The notes: generated from the sequence alone by a model not told the origin. 7,802 nucleotides of DNA from Rickettsiales bacterium (GCA_947378695.1 CANCKZ010000029.1:1-7802); one strand, 5' to 3'. Shown: positions 1 to 5,602, counted from the first letter of the stretch. Numbers and translations: made by a program.

Positions 1-360
1 TTTTTGAAAGACTTGCGTTGTTGAACTTGCCTTGATATTTCCCTGCGACGATGCAAATGCGATGAAGCCTGAATCACTTTGCGTGTGTTCAAATGGCGTT
101 TCGTAGAAAATTGGAGTGTAGCCATCAAGCGGTTTTTCGGCGATATCGGTTGAAATTACAACCGGAACTTGGTATTTTTTCAGAAGGGCATCATCAGATT
201 TCACATTTGGAATGAAGACTTGGGAGGAGAATGTCCAAATGCGATTTTGCAGAAGATTTTGGGTGTCGTATATAAAGAAATTCACACCCTGAGAATTACC
301 CTTTTGCAGAACCGCAACCAATGCGGGAAAGGATTCTTGGGAGATGTAAATTTTGTTCAT
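1..360 (-). CDS. holC: Divergent DNA polymerase III chi subunit (HolC-like), C-terminus cut by window edge
   Basis: The 120 visible codons run open to the window edge, so the C-terminus is missing. In HolC, chi links the clamp-loader complex to single-strand binding protein during replication. The call rests on the HolC pattern of a short N-terminal helix, a hydrophobic strand (VNFFIYD, residues 26-32) and then LLQNRIWTFSSQVFIPN (residues 36-52). This matches the family's 'LD..LWTF....F.PH' core, with Asn in place of the usual His. A PVVIST strand follows at residues 66-71. The N-terminal part is a little short for the family and overall similarity is low. An in-frame stop lies just upstream, so the ATG at 358-360 is the natural start, 9 bases after the YbaB-like gene. 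No clear Shine-Dalgarno is present, so translation may depend on the upstream gene. An unrelated small protein cannot be excluded. Confidence 0.55.
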   Translation of the reverse strand, partial: MNKIYISQESFPALVAVLQKGNSQGVNFFIYDTQNLLQNRIWTFSSQVFIPNVKSDDALLKKYQVPVVISTDIAEKPLDGYTPIFYETPFEHTQSDSGFIAFASSQGNIKASSTTQVFQK

Positions 361-369
361 ATCGCAACA

Positions 370-753
370 CTATTTTGGGACTGAGGATTGCCTAATAATA
401 TCAATTCCTTTGTTGGCTGAATTGAGGATTTTATTTCTCGCACTATTCAATGCAGAAAGAATTTCGCCTTCAAGAAATGTGGCTAAAAGTCGGTTAGCAT
501 CGGTAATATTTTTCTCTTTTGAAGTTATTGTGGATTGTGCAATTGCAAGCTTTTCGTGGTCAATTTTGATGGATTTCACCGTAAGAGATGTTGAGATTTT
601 TGCAGAAACGACACCACCTTTTGAAACACCGGATGCAACATATTTTTCGGCTTCATCCTCCATTAATTTCAGAATTACGCGGGCAGAGTTGGCGTCTTCT
701 TCGGTTGTAATTGCACCGGGAATTGAAAGTATTTGCCTCAACGCGTTGTTCAT
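370..753 (-). CDS. YbaB/EbfC-like nucleoid-associated protein, divergent
   Basis: This is a 127-residue acidic, soluble protein with no membrane segment or signal peptide. The order of predicted elements fits the YbaB/EbfC fold: an N-terminal helix (residues about 20-38), then SGVSKGGVVSAKISTSL and VKSIKIDHEKL (residues about 41-69), then a long C-terminal helix rich in Ala and Asn (about 85-118). Known YbaB proteins have G.S.GGLV.V.ING...V..I.ID at this place and form DNA-binding dimers. The usual Met/Gln-rich N-terminus and short C-terminal tail are not conserved, and the link between the ID motif and the last helix is longer than usual. The ATG follows the ispA stop with one base between (TAAAATG), so translation is probably coupled to ispA. 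YbaB is more often found beside dnaX and recR. Here the replication link is the HolC-like gene downstream. The family call is by pattern only. Confidence 0.5.
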   Translation of the reverse strand: MNNALRQILSIPGAITTEEDANSARVILKLMEDEAEKYVASGVSKGGVVSAKISTSLTVKSIKIDHEKLAIAQSTITSKEKNITDANRLLATFLEGEILSALNSARNKILNSANKGIDIIRQSSVPK

Positions 754-754
754 T

Positions 755-1633
755 TTACTGGGAAATAATGTAGTTGATTAGTGATGGCATTGTTTGATTT
801 GTGGCAAACTTTGCAATGGCGTTGTTTATTTGACTTCCAATTACAACCAAGTGTTGTTGAGCGTCTTGACTTCCGCCAAGGTGGTCGATAAACGCTTTTT
901 TCGCAAAGGATTCGTGAGAGTTTGGTTCTTGAATTATGTCGATTATGTCATCGGCAATTTGGAAAATGTAGCCAATATCGTAGCCAATGTGTGCAAGAGC
1001 TTTGTAGTCCTCAATGTTTTGCTTCAAAAGTGCACCGGAAGCCATGCAAAACGCAAAAAGTTCGCCGGTTTTAAGTTTGTTCATGTGAATGAATTCCTCA
1101 GTTTTAGCGGTTCTTTGGTTGACGATTATGATATCGAGCATTTGTCCTGACATCATTCCGTGATATCCAATTGCGTGGGAAAGATGTTTCAAAACGGAGA
1201 TTTTTGTGTGGTTTTCAACCTCAAAATGATTGGAGAGAAGCTCATCAAAAGCCATACTCATCAAGGCGTTTCCTGTTAAAAGAGCAGTTGCTTCGTCAAA
1301 TTCCTTGTGCAAAGCTTTCTTTCCACGGCGAATGTCGGAGTTATCAACGCAGGGAAGATCGTCGTGAATTAAGGAGTAGCAATGCACCATTTCAATTGCC
1401 ACAAGAAGTGGGATAATGCCATCTTTTGCGATGCCATAAATTTCGCAAGATTGTGCAATTATAAACGCACGAATTCTTTTTCCACCACCAAGAAGCGAGT
1501 GTTCAATTGCGTTTTTAATGCGAATTTGACCATCGTCATTTTCAGGCAATTTACGAATGCGAAGTTCGATGTGTGGTTCAAGCCATTTTTGAAATTCCCG
1601 CAGAGTTTCGTTTATATTCAGCAATTCCTTCAC
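755..1633 (-). CDS. ispA: Polyprenyl (farnesyl/geranyl) diphosphate synthase, GTG start
   Basis: This enzyme condenses isopentenyl diphosphate with allylic diphosphates to make farnesyl or geranylgeranyl diphosphate, feeding ubiquinone side chains and undecaprenyl carriers. From the GTG start (292 aa) the family motifs are in order: GGGKRIR (about 50-55), the first Asp-rich motif DDLPCVD followed by RRG (about 91-104), KTG (188-190) and the second Asp-rich motif in FQIADDIID (about 224-232). The linker after the second Asp-rich motif is several residues shorter than in E. coli IspA, and the usual GKxxGKD and KSTYP segments are not recognisable, with only a KK pair left. Chain length may therefore differ. 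There is no ATG before the conserved core. A TTG at 1657 would lengthen the protein, but it lies inside the -10 box of a good promoter, so GTG at 1633 is preferred. It is the first gene of a three-gene unit with the YbaB-like and HolC-like genes. Confidence 0.9.
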   Translation of the reverse strand: MKELLNINETLREFQKWLEPHIELRIRKLPENDDGQIRIKNAIEHSLLGGGKRIRAFIIAQSCEIYGIAKDGIIPLLVAIEMVHCYSLIHDDLPCVDNSDIRRGKKALHKEFDEATALLTGNALMSMAFDELLSNHFEVENHTKISVLKHLSHAIGYHGMMSGQMLDIIIVNQRTAKTEEFIHMNKLKTGELFAFCMASGALLKQNIEDYKALAHIGYDIGYIFQIADDIIDIIQEPNSHESFAKKAFIDHLGGSQDAQQHLVVIGSQINNAIAKFATNQTMPSLINYIISQ

Positions 1634-1654
1634 AAAGATAAAATATTTGAAATA

Positions 1655-1683
1655 CAAATAGAATAAAAAAAATCATTTGTCAA
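1655..1683 (-). promoter_or_regulatory. Candidate sigma-70 promoter for ispA operon
   Basis: On the minus strand a perfect -35 box TTGACA (1683-1678) is followed after 17 bases by TATTTG (1660-1655), a weaker -10. Transcription would begin near 1648 and give a leader of about 15 bases before the GTG at 1633. This placement argues against the upstream TTG at 1657 as the start codon. It is a consensus match by eye. Confidence 0.5.
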
Positions 1684-1725
1684 GAAGAATTTTCACGCCA
1701 TTTTCCACTCGGTGTATCACCGTTC

Positions 1726-1851
1726 TAGCATACTATAACAAAAATAAAAAAGAAAAAAAATATTTTTTTCCAAAAACGAAAGAACCCTTGTGGGAATTGA
1801 GTTCTTTAATTTGCCTCAAAAAATGGACATCACTTTTGTTATAGTATGCTA
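1726..1851. repeat. 18-bp perfect inverted repeat flanking about 90 bp (MITE-like or operator pair)
   Basis: The left arm TAGCATACTATAACAAAA (1726-1743) is the exact reverse complement of the right arm at 1834-1851. Each arm ends outward in TA, so the unit 1728-1849 would look like a 122-bp element with 16-bp terminal inverted repeats between TA dinucleotides. That is the form expected of a miniature element moved by an IS630/Tc1-type transposase. The inside is AT-rich non-coding DNA with a 16-bp A/T palindrome at 1754-1769 and a 7-bp stem AAAGAAC/GTTCTTT (1779-1785 and 1801-1807). No transposase is present in the window. The alternative is two copies of a regulator binding site. Confidence 0.45.
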
Positions 1852-1859
1852 TAACAAAA
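1834..1859. promoter_or_regulatory. Perfect dyad TTTTGTTATAG-TATG-CTATAACAAAA, operator-like
   Basis: Two perfect 11-base arms (1834-1844 and 1849-1859) are separated by four bases. A second, one-mismatch version of the core (GTTCTAG-CATA-CTATAAC) sits at 1723-1740, about 40 bases upstream of the ispA -35 box on the minus strand. Dyads of this size are typical binding sites for dimeric helix-turn-helix repressors, including antitoxins of type II toxin-antitoxin pairs. No regulator gene is nearby, so the role is inferred from symmetry alone. It could equally act as a hairpin in RNA. Confidence 0.4.
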
Positions 1860-1915
1860 ACGGGGTTTTTGGGAGGAAAAAATAAAAAATCGGTTTTTAA
1901 TGGTATTGAAAGTGA

Positions 1916-1966
1916 TGGAAAAAAAGTTTATTATATATAATATAGCAAGCGAAAATGTGGAAGCGG
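1916..1966. repeat. AT-palindrome repeat, copy A
   Basis: This roughly 50-base stretch has the order TGGAAAAAAAG, a perfect 14-bp palindrome TATTATATATAATA (1929-1942), GCAAGCGAAAA, then TGTGGAAGCGG. The same order recurs in copy B at 2163-2219 in the same orientation. On the plus strand TTGAAA (1906-1911), 17 bases and TATTAT (1929-1934) also make a promoter-like pair, but no gene follows it. Confidence 0.5.
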
Positions 1967-2162
1967 TTTTGTTGGATAATCACAGCAGAAAGCGAAGTTT
2001 TTGTGGGATAGCAAGAATGAAATGAGGGATATCCGCCGGAAATTTCGCACCCGCCCCCGAAGGGTAATTTTTGGAAGGAAGGCGTGTGACTTTCGGTTTT
2101 GCGGTGGTGAAGGTTGGGGGAAGAAGTCTGGGATTTTTGTTGTTGAGTTGTATTTTTTTGAG

Positions 2163-2219
2163 TGGAGAAAAAATTTTATTATATATTATATAATACAGCA
2201 AACAATTTTGTGGAAGCGG
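2163..2219. repeat. AT-palindrome repeat, copy B
   Basis: This is an imperfect direct copy of 1916-1966: TGGAGAAAAAA, a TTATTATATATTATATAATA tract, GCAAACAATT, then the identical TGTGGAAGCGG. The copies differ mainly by small insertions in the AT tract and next to the GCAA block. It lies just beyond the 3' end of bioA. Confidence 0.5.
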
Positions 2220-2239
2220 GAAAACACCAACCCACAAAA
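2206..2239 (-). terminator. Weak stem-loop just after bioA
   Basis: Eight-base perfect arms TTTTGTGG (2206-2213) and CCACAAAA (2232-2239) enclose an 18-base loop, starting about 4 bases beyond the bioA stop. The stem is half A-T, and on the bioA strand it is followed by TTGTTTG rather than a clean U-run. It is therefore a poor intrinsic terminator, and its left arm is part of repeat copy B. Confidence 0.25.
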
Positions 2240-2243
2240 AATC

Positions 2244-3506
2244 TTAGATGTTATGCAGGTTTTTGATTATAATTTCAAACGATTTCACGGCTTTTTCCAA
2301 ATCCTCAATTTCAGAATTCAACGGTGGAATTAGGTATAAAGTATTACCAATGGGACGCACCCAAAGCTTAAATTTCCCAACATTTTCCTTTATGTAACTC
2401 TTCACGAATGAATTTTGTGCATCAATTTCCACGGCAAGAATTGCTCCAAAAACACGAGGCTCCAAGTTCAGCGAACTTTTCAATGAGGCTTTTGATTGCT
2501 CAAAAACGGCAGTAATTTTTTTTATATGATTCACATAGTTAAACTCCTCAAAAACATCGATAGAAGCAGACGCTGCCGAGCAAGCAAGTGGGTTTGCCAT
2601 GAATGTAGGACCATGACGAAAGTAGCCATCTGTGCAAATTGTGCTGAAAATTTCATTGCTTGTGCAAACGCCGGCAAGGGAAATGTGTCCGCCTGTTAAT
2701 GCCTTTCCAATGCAGGTGATATCAGGCTTTATTTCTGCATGGTCATAGGCAAAACGGCGACCCGTCCTGTAAAATCCCATCGCACATTCATCGTCAATAA
2801 ATAAAATTTCGTGCTTCTTGATTACATCAAAAATTTTACGCAAAATTTCCACGGAATAGAACTTCAAGCCTGCTGCCCCTTGAACGAGTGGTTCAATTAT
2901 TGAACACGCAATATGCTTATGATTCTTTGCAATGAAATCTTCAAAATTGGTGAACTCCTGCGAATTTTTCGGCAATTTCACATTCAAAATGTTGTTTGTA
3001 TATTGTGAAAGATAAGTAGTTTCATCGCTGGAAATGCCCGATGACATAAAGGTTTCTCCGTGATAGCACCCCGAAAATGAAAGCACATATTTCTTCTGCG
3101 GTTTATTCAAAGCCTGCCAATATTGAAGGGACATTTTCAGTGCAACTTCAATTGCGACGGAACCGGAATCGCAAAAAAATGTTTTTTGGAAATTCCCAAA
3201 GGAAAAATCACAAAGTTGAGCAGCCAAATTTTCCGCATAATCGTGAGTAATTCCCGCAAACATTATGTGGGGCATTGTTTCAAGGCATTTTTTCATTTGT
3301 GAAACAATATGTGGGTGGTTGTATCCGTGACAGACCGACCACCAAGAGGAAATGCCGTCAAATATTTTATTTTCCGCATCATCAAAAATAAACGAGCCAG
3401 CCGTTTTCACAATGTTAATTCGCCCCTGTTTGTTGTTTCCGCCGAAATAGGGCGGCCAGATTTGACTATTATAGCTTCCGCTAATTTTACCGTTGTTACC
3501 GTTCAT
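2244..3506 (-). CDS. bioA: Adenosylmethionine-8-amino-7-oxononanoate aminotransferase (DAPA synthase)
   Basis: BioA uses S-adenosylmethionine as amino donor to convert 7-keto-8-aminopelargonate to 7,8-diaminopelargonate in biotin synthesis. It is a PLP enzyme of aminotransferase class III. From the ATG at 3504-3506 (420 aa) the motifs are: QIWPPY (15-20), SSWWSVCHGYNHP (53-65), DSGSVAIEVALKMSLQYW (113-130), CYHGET (147-152), EPLVQGAAG (205-213), IDDECAMGFYRTG (237-249) with the PLP-ring Asp239, GKALTGG (267-273) with Schiff-base Lys268, HGPTFMANPLAC (298-309) and LWVRPIG (381-387) with the substrate-type Arg384. An ATG at 3567-3569 would add 21 residues that match nothing in the family. A TTGACA box lies inside that extension, and the E. 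coli enzyme has its IWHPY motif at the same distance from Met, so the shorter start is preferred. No other biotin gene is next to it. Confidence 0.93.
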   Translation of the reverse strand: MNGNNGKISGSYNSQIWPPYFGGNNKQGRINIVKTAGSFIFDDAENKIFDGISSWWSVCHGYNHPHIVSQMKKCLETMPHIMFAGITHDYAENLAAQLCDFSFGNFQKTFFCDSGSVAIEVALKMSLQYWQALNKPQKKYVLSFSGCYHGETFMSSGISSDETTYLSQYTNNILNVKLPKNSQEFTNFEDFIAKNHKHIACSIIEPLVQGAAGLKFYSVEILRKIFDVIKKHEILFIDDECAMGFYRTGRRFAYDHAEIKPDITCIGKALTGGHISLAGVCTSNEIFSTICTDGYFRHGPTFMANPLACSAASASIDVFEEFNYVNHIKKITAVFEQSKASLKSSLNLEPRVFGAILAVEIDAQNSFVKSYIKENVGKFKLWVRPIGNTLYLIPPLNSEIEDLEKAVKSFEIIIKNLHNI

Positions 3507-3537
3507 ACTTCCAACTTTTTTCAAGGTTTTTTTCAAT

Positions 3538-3565
3538 GGAATATATAATAATAAATTTTTGTCAA
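3538..3565 (-). promoter_or_regulatory. Candidate promoter for bioA
   Basis: On the minus strand a perfect TTGACA (3565-3560) is followed by TATATT after 14 bases or TATTCC after 16 bases. Either would give a leader of roughly 20-30 bases to the ATG at 3506. The spacing is not ideal. I see no BirA-type operator, though I could not search for one properly. Confidence 0.35.
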
Positions 3566-3605
3566 ACATTTTCCTTGAAATTTTATAAAACGGGGAAATA
3601 TGGTT

Positions 3606-3614
3606 TGTTATAAA
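3606..3614 (+). promoter_or_regulatory. Candidate extended -10 for the 94-aa/coq7 unit
   Basis: TGTTATAAA fits an extended -10 (TGnTATAAA) and would start transcription near 3621, only about 7 bases before the ATG at 3628. That would give a nearly leaderless message. No good -35 is seen at the right distance. It lies in the divergent gap between bioA and this plus-strand unit. Confidence 0.3.
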
Positions 3615-3627
3615 TATTTTATGGAAG

Positions 3628-3912
3628 ATGCCTATTAGTCCCGAAGACGCAATTCAAAGCACCCTTGCAAAAAATGGTGGACTTGCGGGGCAAAGTCCAG
3701 ACATTGGTGGTAAGCCCATTACAAAGGGTGCTGATATGAACCTTTCAGAGTTAGGAAATGGCGGTATGGGAAATATATTACCAAAAGGATTGGACGCAAT
3801 GAAAGGCATTCAGGAAATCAATAATACTCCAAAAATTAGCAACGATAAATCAATTGCCGATATGAAAACAAACCAAGGTATATCATCCGGCGGTCAAGGA
3901 CACTCACAATAG
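3628..3912 (+). CDS. Unrecognised small Gly/Asn/Lys-rich protein upstream of coq7
   Basis: I do not recognise this 94-residue protein. It is hydrophilic, with no signal peptide, no membrane segment, no cysteine, and many Gly, Asn, Ser, Lys and Met residues. Short Gly-rich turns recur (NGGLAG, DIGGKP, GNGGMGN, SSGGQGHSQ), so it is probably largely disordered. Evidence that it is real: it fills most of the 414 bases between the bioA promoter region and coq7 on the coq7 strand, it ends 8 bases before the coq7 ATG, and its codon choice (GCA, AAA, GGT/GGC, AAT) looks like its neighbours. GGAAG touches the ATG, too close for an ideal ribosome site. An upstream ATG at 3621 is out of frame and stops at once. 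It could be a small regulator or partner of the downstream products, but nothing in the sequence shows this. Confidence 0.55.
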   Translation: MPISPEDAIQSTLAKNGGLAGQSPDIGGKPITKGADMNLSELGNGGMGNILPKGLDAMKGIQEINNTPKISNDKSIADMKTNQGISSGGQGHSQ

Positions 3913-3920
3913 TAACAAAT

Positions 3921-4517
3921 ATGTCACACACTCGTTCACATTCCCACCTTTTCGCAAAAGATTTCGAACACAGTGTGAAGGCTATGGTTCGTGTGAATTT
4001 CGCAGGCGAAATGGGTGCGGTGGAAATTTACAACGCACAAATTAAACATTCACGGGGGGATAACCTTGAAAACACGGAAATTTTAAAGGAAATGCTTGAC
4101 GGCGAAATTCAGCATTTTGAATTTTTCAAAAAGATTTCCAAGGAAATGAATGTTCCGCAGACGGTTTTTCTGCCAATTTGGAAACGTCTTGCTTCTGTTA
4201 TGGGGGGTATTACCGCGAAAAGGTCGCCATCACTTGCAATGCTTTGCACGCAGGCGGTTGAAACTGTTATTGAGGAACACTACGCAGAGCAAATTTCACA
4301 ATTGGAAGACATTTTAACGCATCACAACGAACAGGATTCATTCGTTTTGGAAAATAAAGAAAAAATTGAAGAACTTCTTGAAAAAATAAAAATCTTCATG
4401 CAAGAAGAAATTGAACATAAACACACGGGTGAAAAAAATTCCCAGATGCAACTCCTTCCATTTTTAATAATGAAGGCATTTACAAAAACCGCAGTAATTA
4501 TTTCCGAAAAAATCTGA
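3921..4517 (+). CDS. coq7: 5-demethoxyubiquinone hydroxylase, Coq7-type diiron enzyme
   Basis: Coq7 uses O2 and a ferritin-like diiron centre to hydroxylate the benzoquinone ring in the penultimate step of ubiquinone synthesis, working at the membrane surface. The 198 residues show the expected ligands: Glu30 in VNFAGEMGA, Glu62 and His65 in DGEIQHFEFF, Glu114 in QAVETVIEEHY, and Glu163 and His166 in QEEIEHKH. The two ExxH motifs and the 52-residue spacing from Glu62 to Glu114 agree with the family. Between Glu114 and Glu163 there are about 13 more residues than in the human enzyme (a Glu/Lys-rich stretch near 133-152), a divergent inter-helix insertion. The N-terminus is His-rich (HTRSHSHL). 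It starts 8 bases after the 94-residue gene, and its TGA overlaps the ATG of the next gene. No Shine-Dalgarno is visible. Confidence 0.92.
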   Translation: MSHTRSHSHLFAKDFEHSVKAMVRVNFAGEMGAVEIYNAQIKHSRGDNLENTEILKEMLDGEIQHFEFFKKISKEMNVPQTVFLPIWKRLASVMGGITAKRSPSLAMLCTQAVETVIEEHYAEQISQLEDILTHHNEQDSFVLENKEKIEELLEKIKIFMQEEIEHKHTGEKNSQMQLLPFLIMKAFTKTAVIISEKI

Positions 4518-5602
4518 TGTTTTCCAAAAAAGAAAAAAAGAGCAAGAAAATCAACGCAATGTTTCTTTCCGCAAATGAAAGCGACGAAGCATTTATGAAG
4601 GAACTGCACCAGTGTGTAACATCAGATTTTGCCAAGAAAGTTCGCCCATTTTTCCGCAGAGTAACCAATTTCTTCATTTTTGAGTGGATATTTGCCGTGC
4701 AAAAAAACATTGAATATGACCTTGTTTCGTATATGTCGCAATATGGATATCTACAGCATATTCACACAAAGCCAAACAAATTTTTGACCAAGTTCTATTT
4801 TGACTGCCTAGCCAAAATGCACTTTATCAATTCGTATGCCTACCTTCGCAAACACAACATTGATGTTCTTTATGTTAAAGACGACAACTCAATTCCGCAC
4901 ATTGCTTGTATTGTTGCTGCTCATAATTTGAAAATTGATGTAAAAATTCTTCACGATGGCTACCGCAGCGATATGCTTTTCGTTGATGCCAACGCAACAC
5001 GATTCCAAAACTCCCTGCCACGCAACAAGGAATTTTACAAGGAACTGAACCTTCAACCAACGCAAATTGCAACAAAAACCGACAACATAATTCTTGTGCT
5101 ATTCCAACCGGAAGATTCCCCAGAAATTCTGTTAAATTCACCATTTGTGAAAAGCCACAAATACTTCCTAACAATTATCGCAAAAATTGCAAAGATACAT
5201 CTTAACTATCAATTCGTAATATTTCACTCAGACTACGAATTTCAAGACGAAGAAAATATCTCATTTCTTGACGAAGGCTTCGCACAATTTCTGCCAAACG
5301 CAAAGGCAATAATAACGGTAAATTCCCACGAAGCTCTTCACGGTTTTGAATATAACAAGCCTGTGATTATCCTTGGAAATGCGTTTTATGCTATGGAAGG
5401 GTTGACAATTCCTGCAACCTCGGAAGAAGAGCTTTTCACCGCAATAAAAAACCTTGATTCATTCGAATTTGACGCAGACTTGGCTTATAAATACATAACA
5501 TTTGTGCAATTATATTTCGCCGTTTTGTGTAAAAATAAAGTTCAGCCAACTTTGGAAGATTGTAAGAATATTTTGCTCACAACATTGCCAACGGTTGAAT
5601 GA
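4517..5602 (+). CDS. KpsS-like capsule polysaccharide (Kdo-type) glycosyltransferase, divergent
   Basis: The 361-residue soluble protein resembles the KpsC/KpsS capsule-synthesis family, whose members add Kdo residues to the lipid anchor of exported polysaccharides. Visible matches: VRPFFRRVT (42-50) to the family's GPFFRRL; DVLYVKDDNSIPH (116-128) plus HDGYRSDMLFV (146-156) to the EEGYLRPDWITLE region; the typical NSLPRNKEFY (165-174); LVLFQPED (193-200); ITVNSHEALHGF (266-277) with an NS motif; and KPVIILGNAFYAMEGLT (281-297). In family members an HP motif lies before the NS motif; here the likely counterpart is HSD (237-239), with Ser for Pro, and the first Glu of EEG is missing. Activity or donor may thus differ. 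The ATG overlaps the coq7 TGA by one base, so the genes are translationally coupled. No other polysaccharide gene is in the window. The family is fairly sure, the substrate is not. Confidence 0.7.
   Translation: MFSKKEKKSKKINAMFLSANESDEAFMKELHQCVTSDFAKKVRPFFRRVTNFFIFEWIFAVQKNIEYDLVSYMSQYGYLQHIHTKPNKFLTKFYFDCLAKMHFINSYAYLRKHNIDVLYVKDDNSIPHIACIVAAHNLKIDVKILHDGYRSDMLFVDANATRFQNSLPRNKEFYKELNLQPTQIATKTDNIILVLFQPEDSPEILLNSPFVKSHKYFLTIIAKIAKIHLNYQFVIFHSDYEFQDEENISFLDEGFAQFLPNAKAIITVNSHEALHGFEYNKPVIILGNAFYAMEGLTIPATSEEELFTAIKNLDSFEFDADLAYKYITFVQLYFAVLCKNKVQPTLEDCKNILLTTLPTVE

Larger units (their letters stand above)
1658..2243. other. Repeat-rich spacer without a convincing gene
   Basis: Between ispA and bioA, which are both on the minus strand, lie almost 600 bases. 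Short open frames exist on both strands at about 1980-2333, but they have low-complexity, Arg/Lys/Phe- or Pro-rich translations, no recognisable motif, and one runs into bioA antisense. I call none of them. The stretch contains a paired dyad element (1726-1859), an AT palindrome and its imperfect copy (1916-1966 and 2163-2219), and a G+C-rich island (about 2028-2130) in otherwise very AT-rich DNA. It also has a small perfect hairpin, CGGTG-TAT-CACCG, at 1710-1722. I see no tRNA or rRNA. It could be a decayed locus, a dispersed non-coding repeat or an unannotated structured RNA. Confidence 0.6.

Noticed and set aside
794..1666. Plus-strand open frames opposite ispA
   Set aside because: Antisense to a clear IspA sequence and without family features.
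1710..1807. CRISPR or tRNA-like structure in the spacer hairpins
   Set aside because: Stems are single and unrelated, with no regular repeat-spacer period and no cloverleaf or anticodon arm.
1980..2333. Open frames of 85 (minus) and 110 (plus) codons in the spacer
   Set aside because: Low-complexity translations without motifs, crossing repeat copies and a G+C-rich island; the plus frame runs antisense into bioA.
3507..3569. 21-residue N-terminal extension of BioA from the ATG at 3569
   Set aside because: It does not match the family, and a TTGACA box falls inside it; AAGGA lies only 2 bases before that ATG, so a longer form is possible but less likely.
4322..4710. Minus-strand open frames across the coq7/transferase junction
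   Set aside because: They are Cys/Phe/Ser-rich antisense shadows of two well-supported plus-strand genes.
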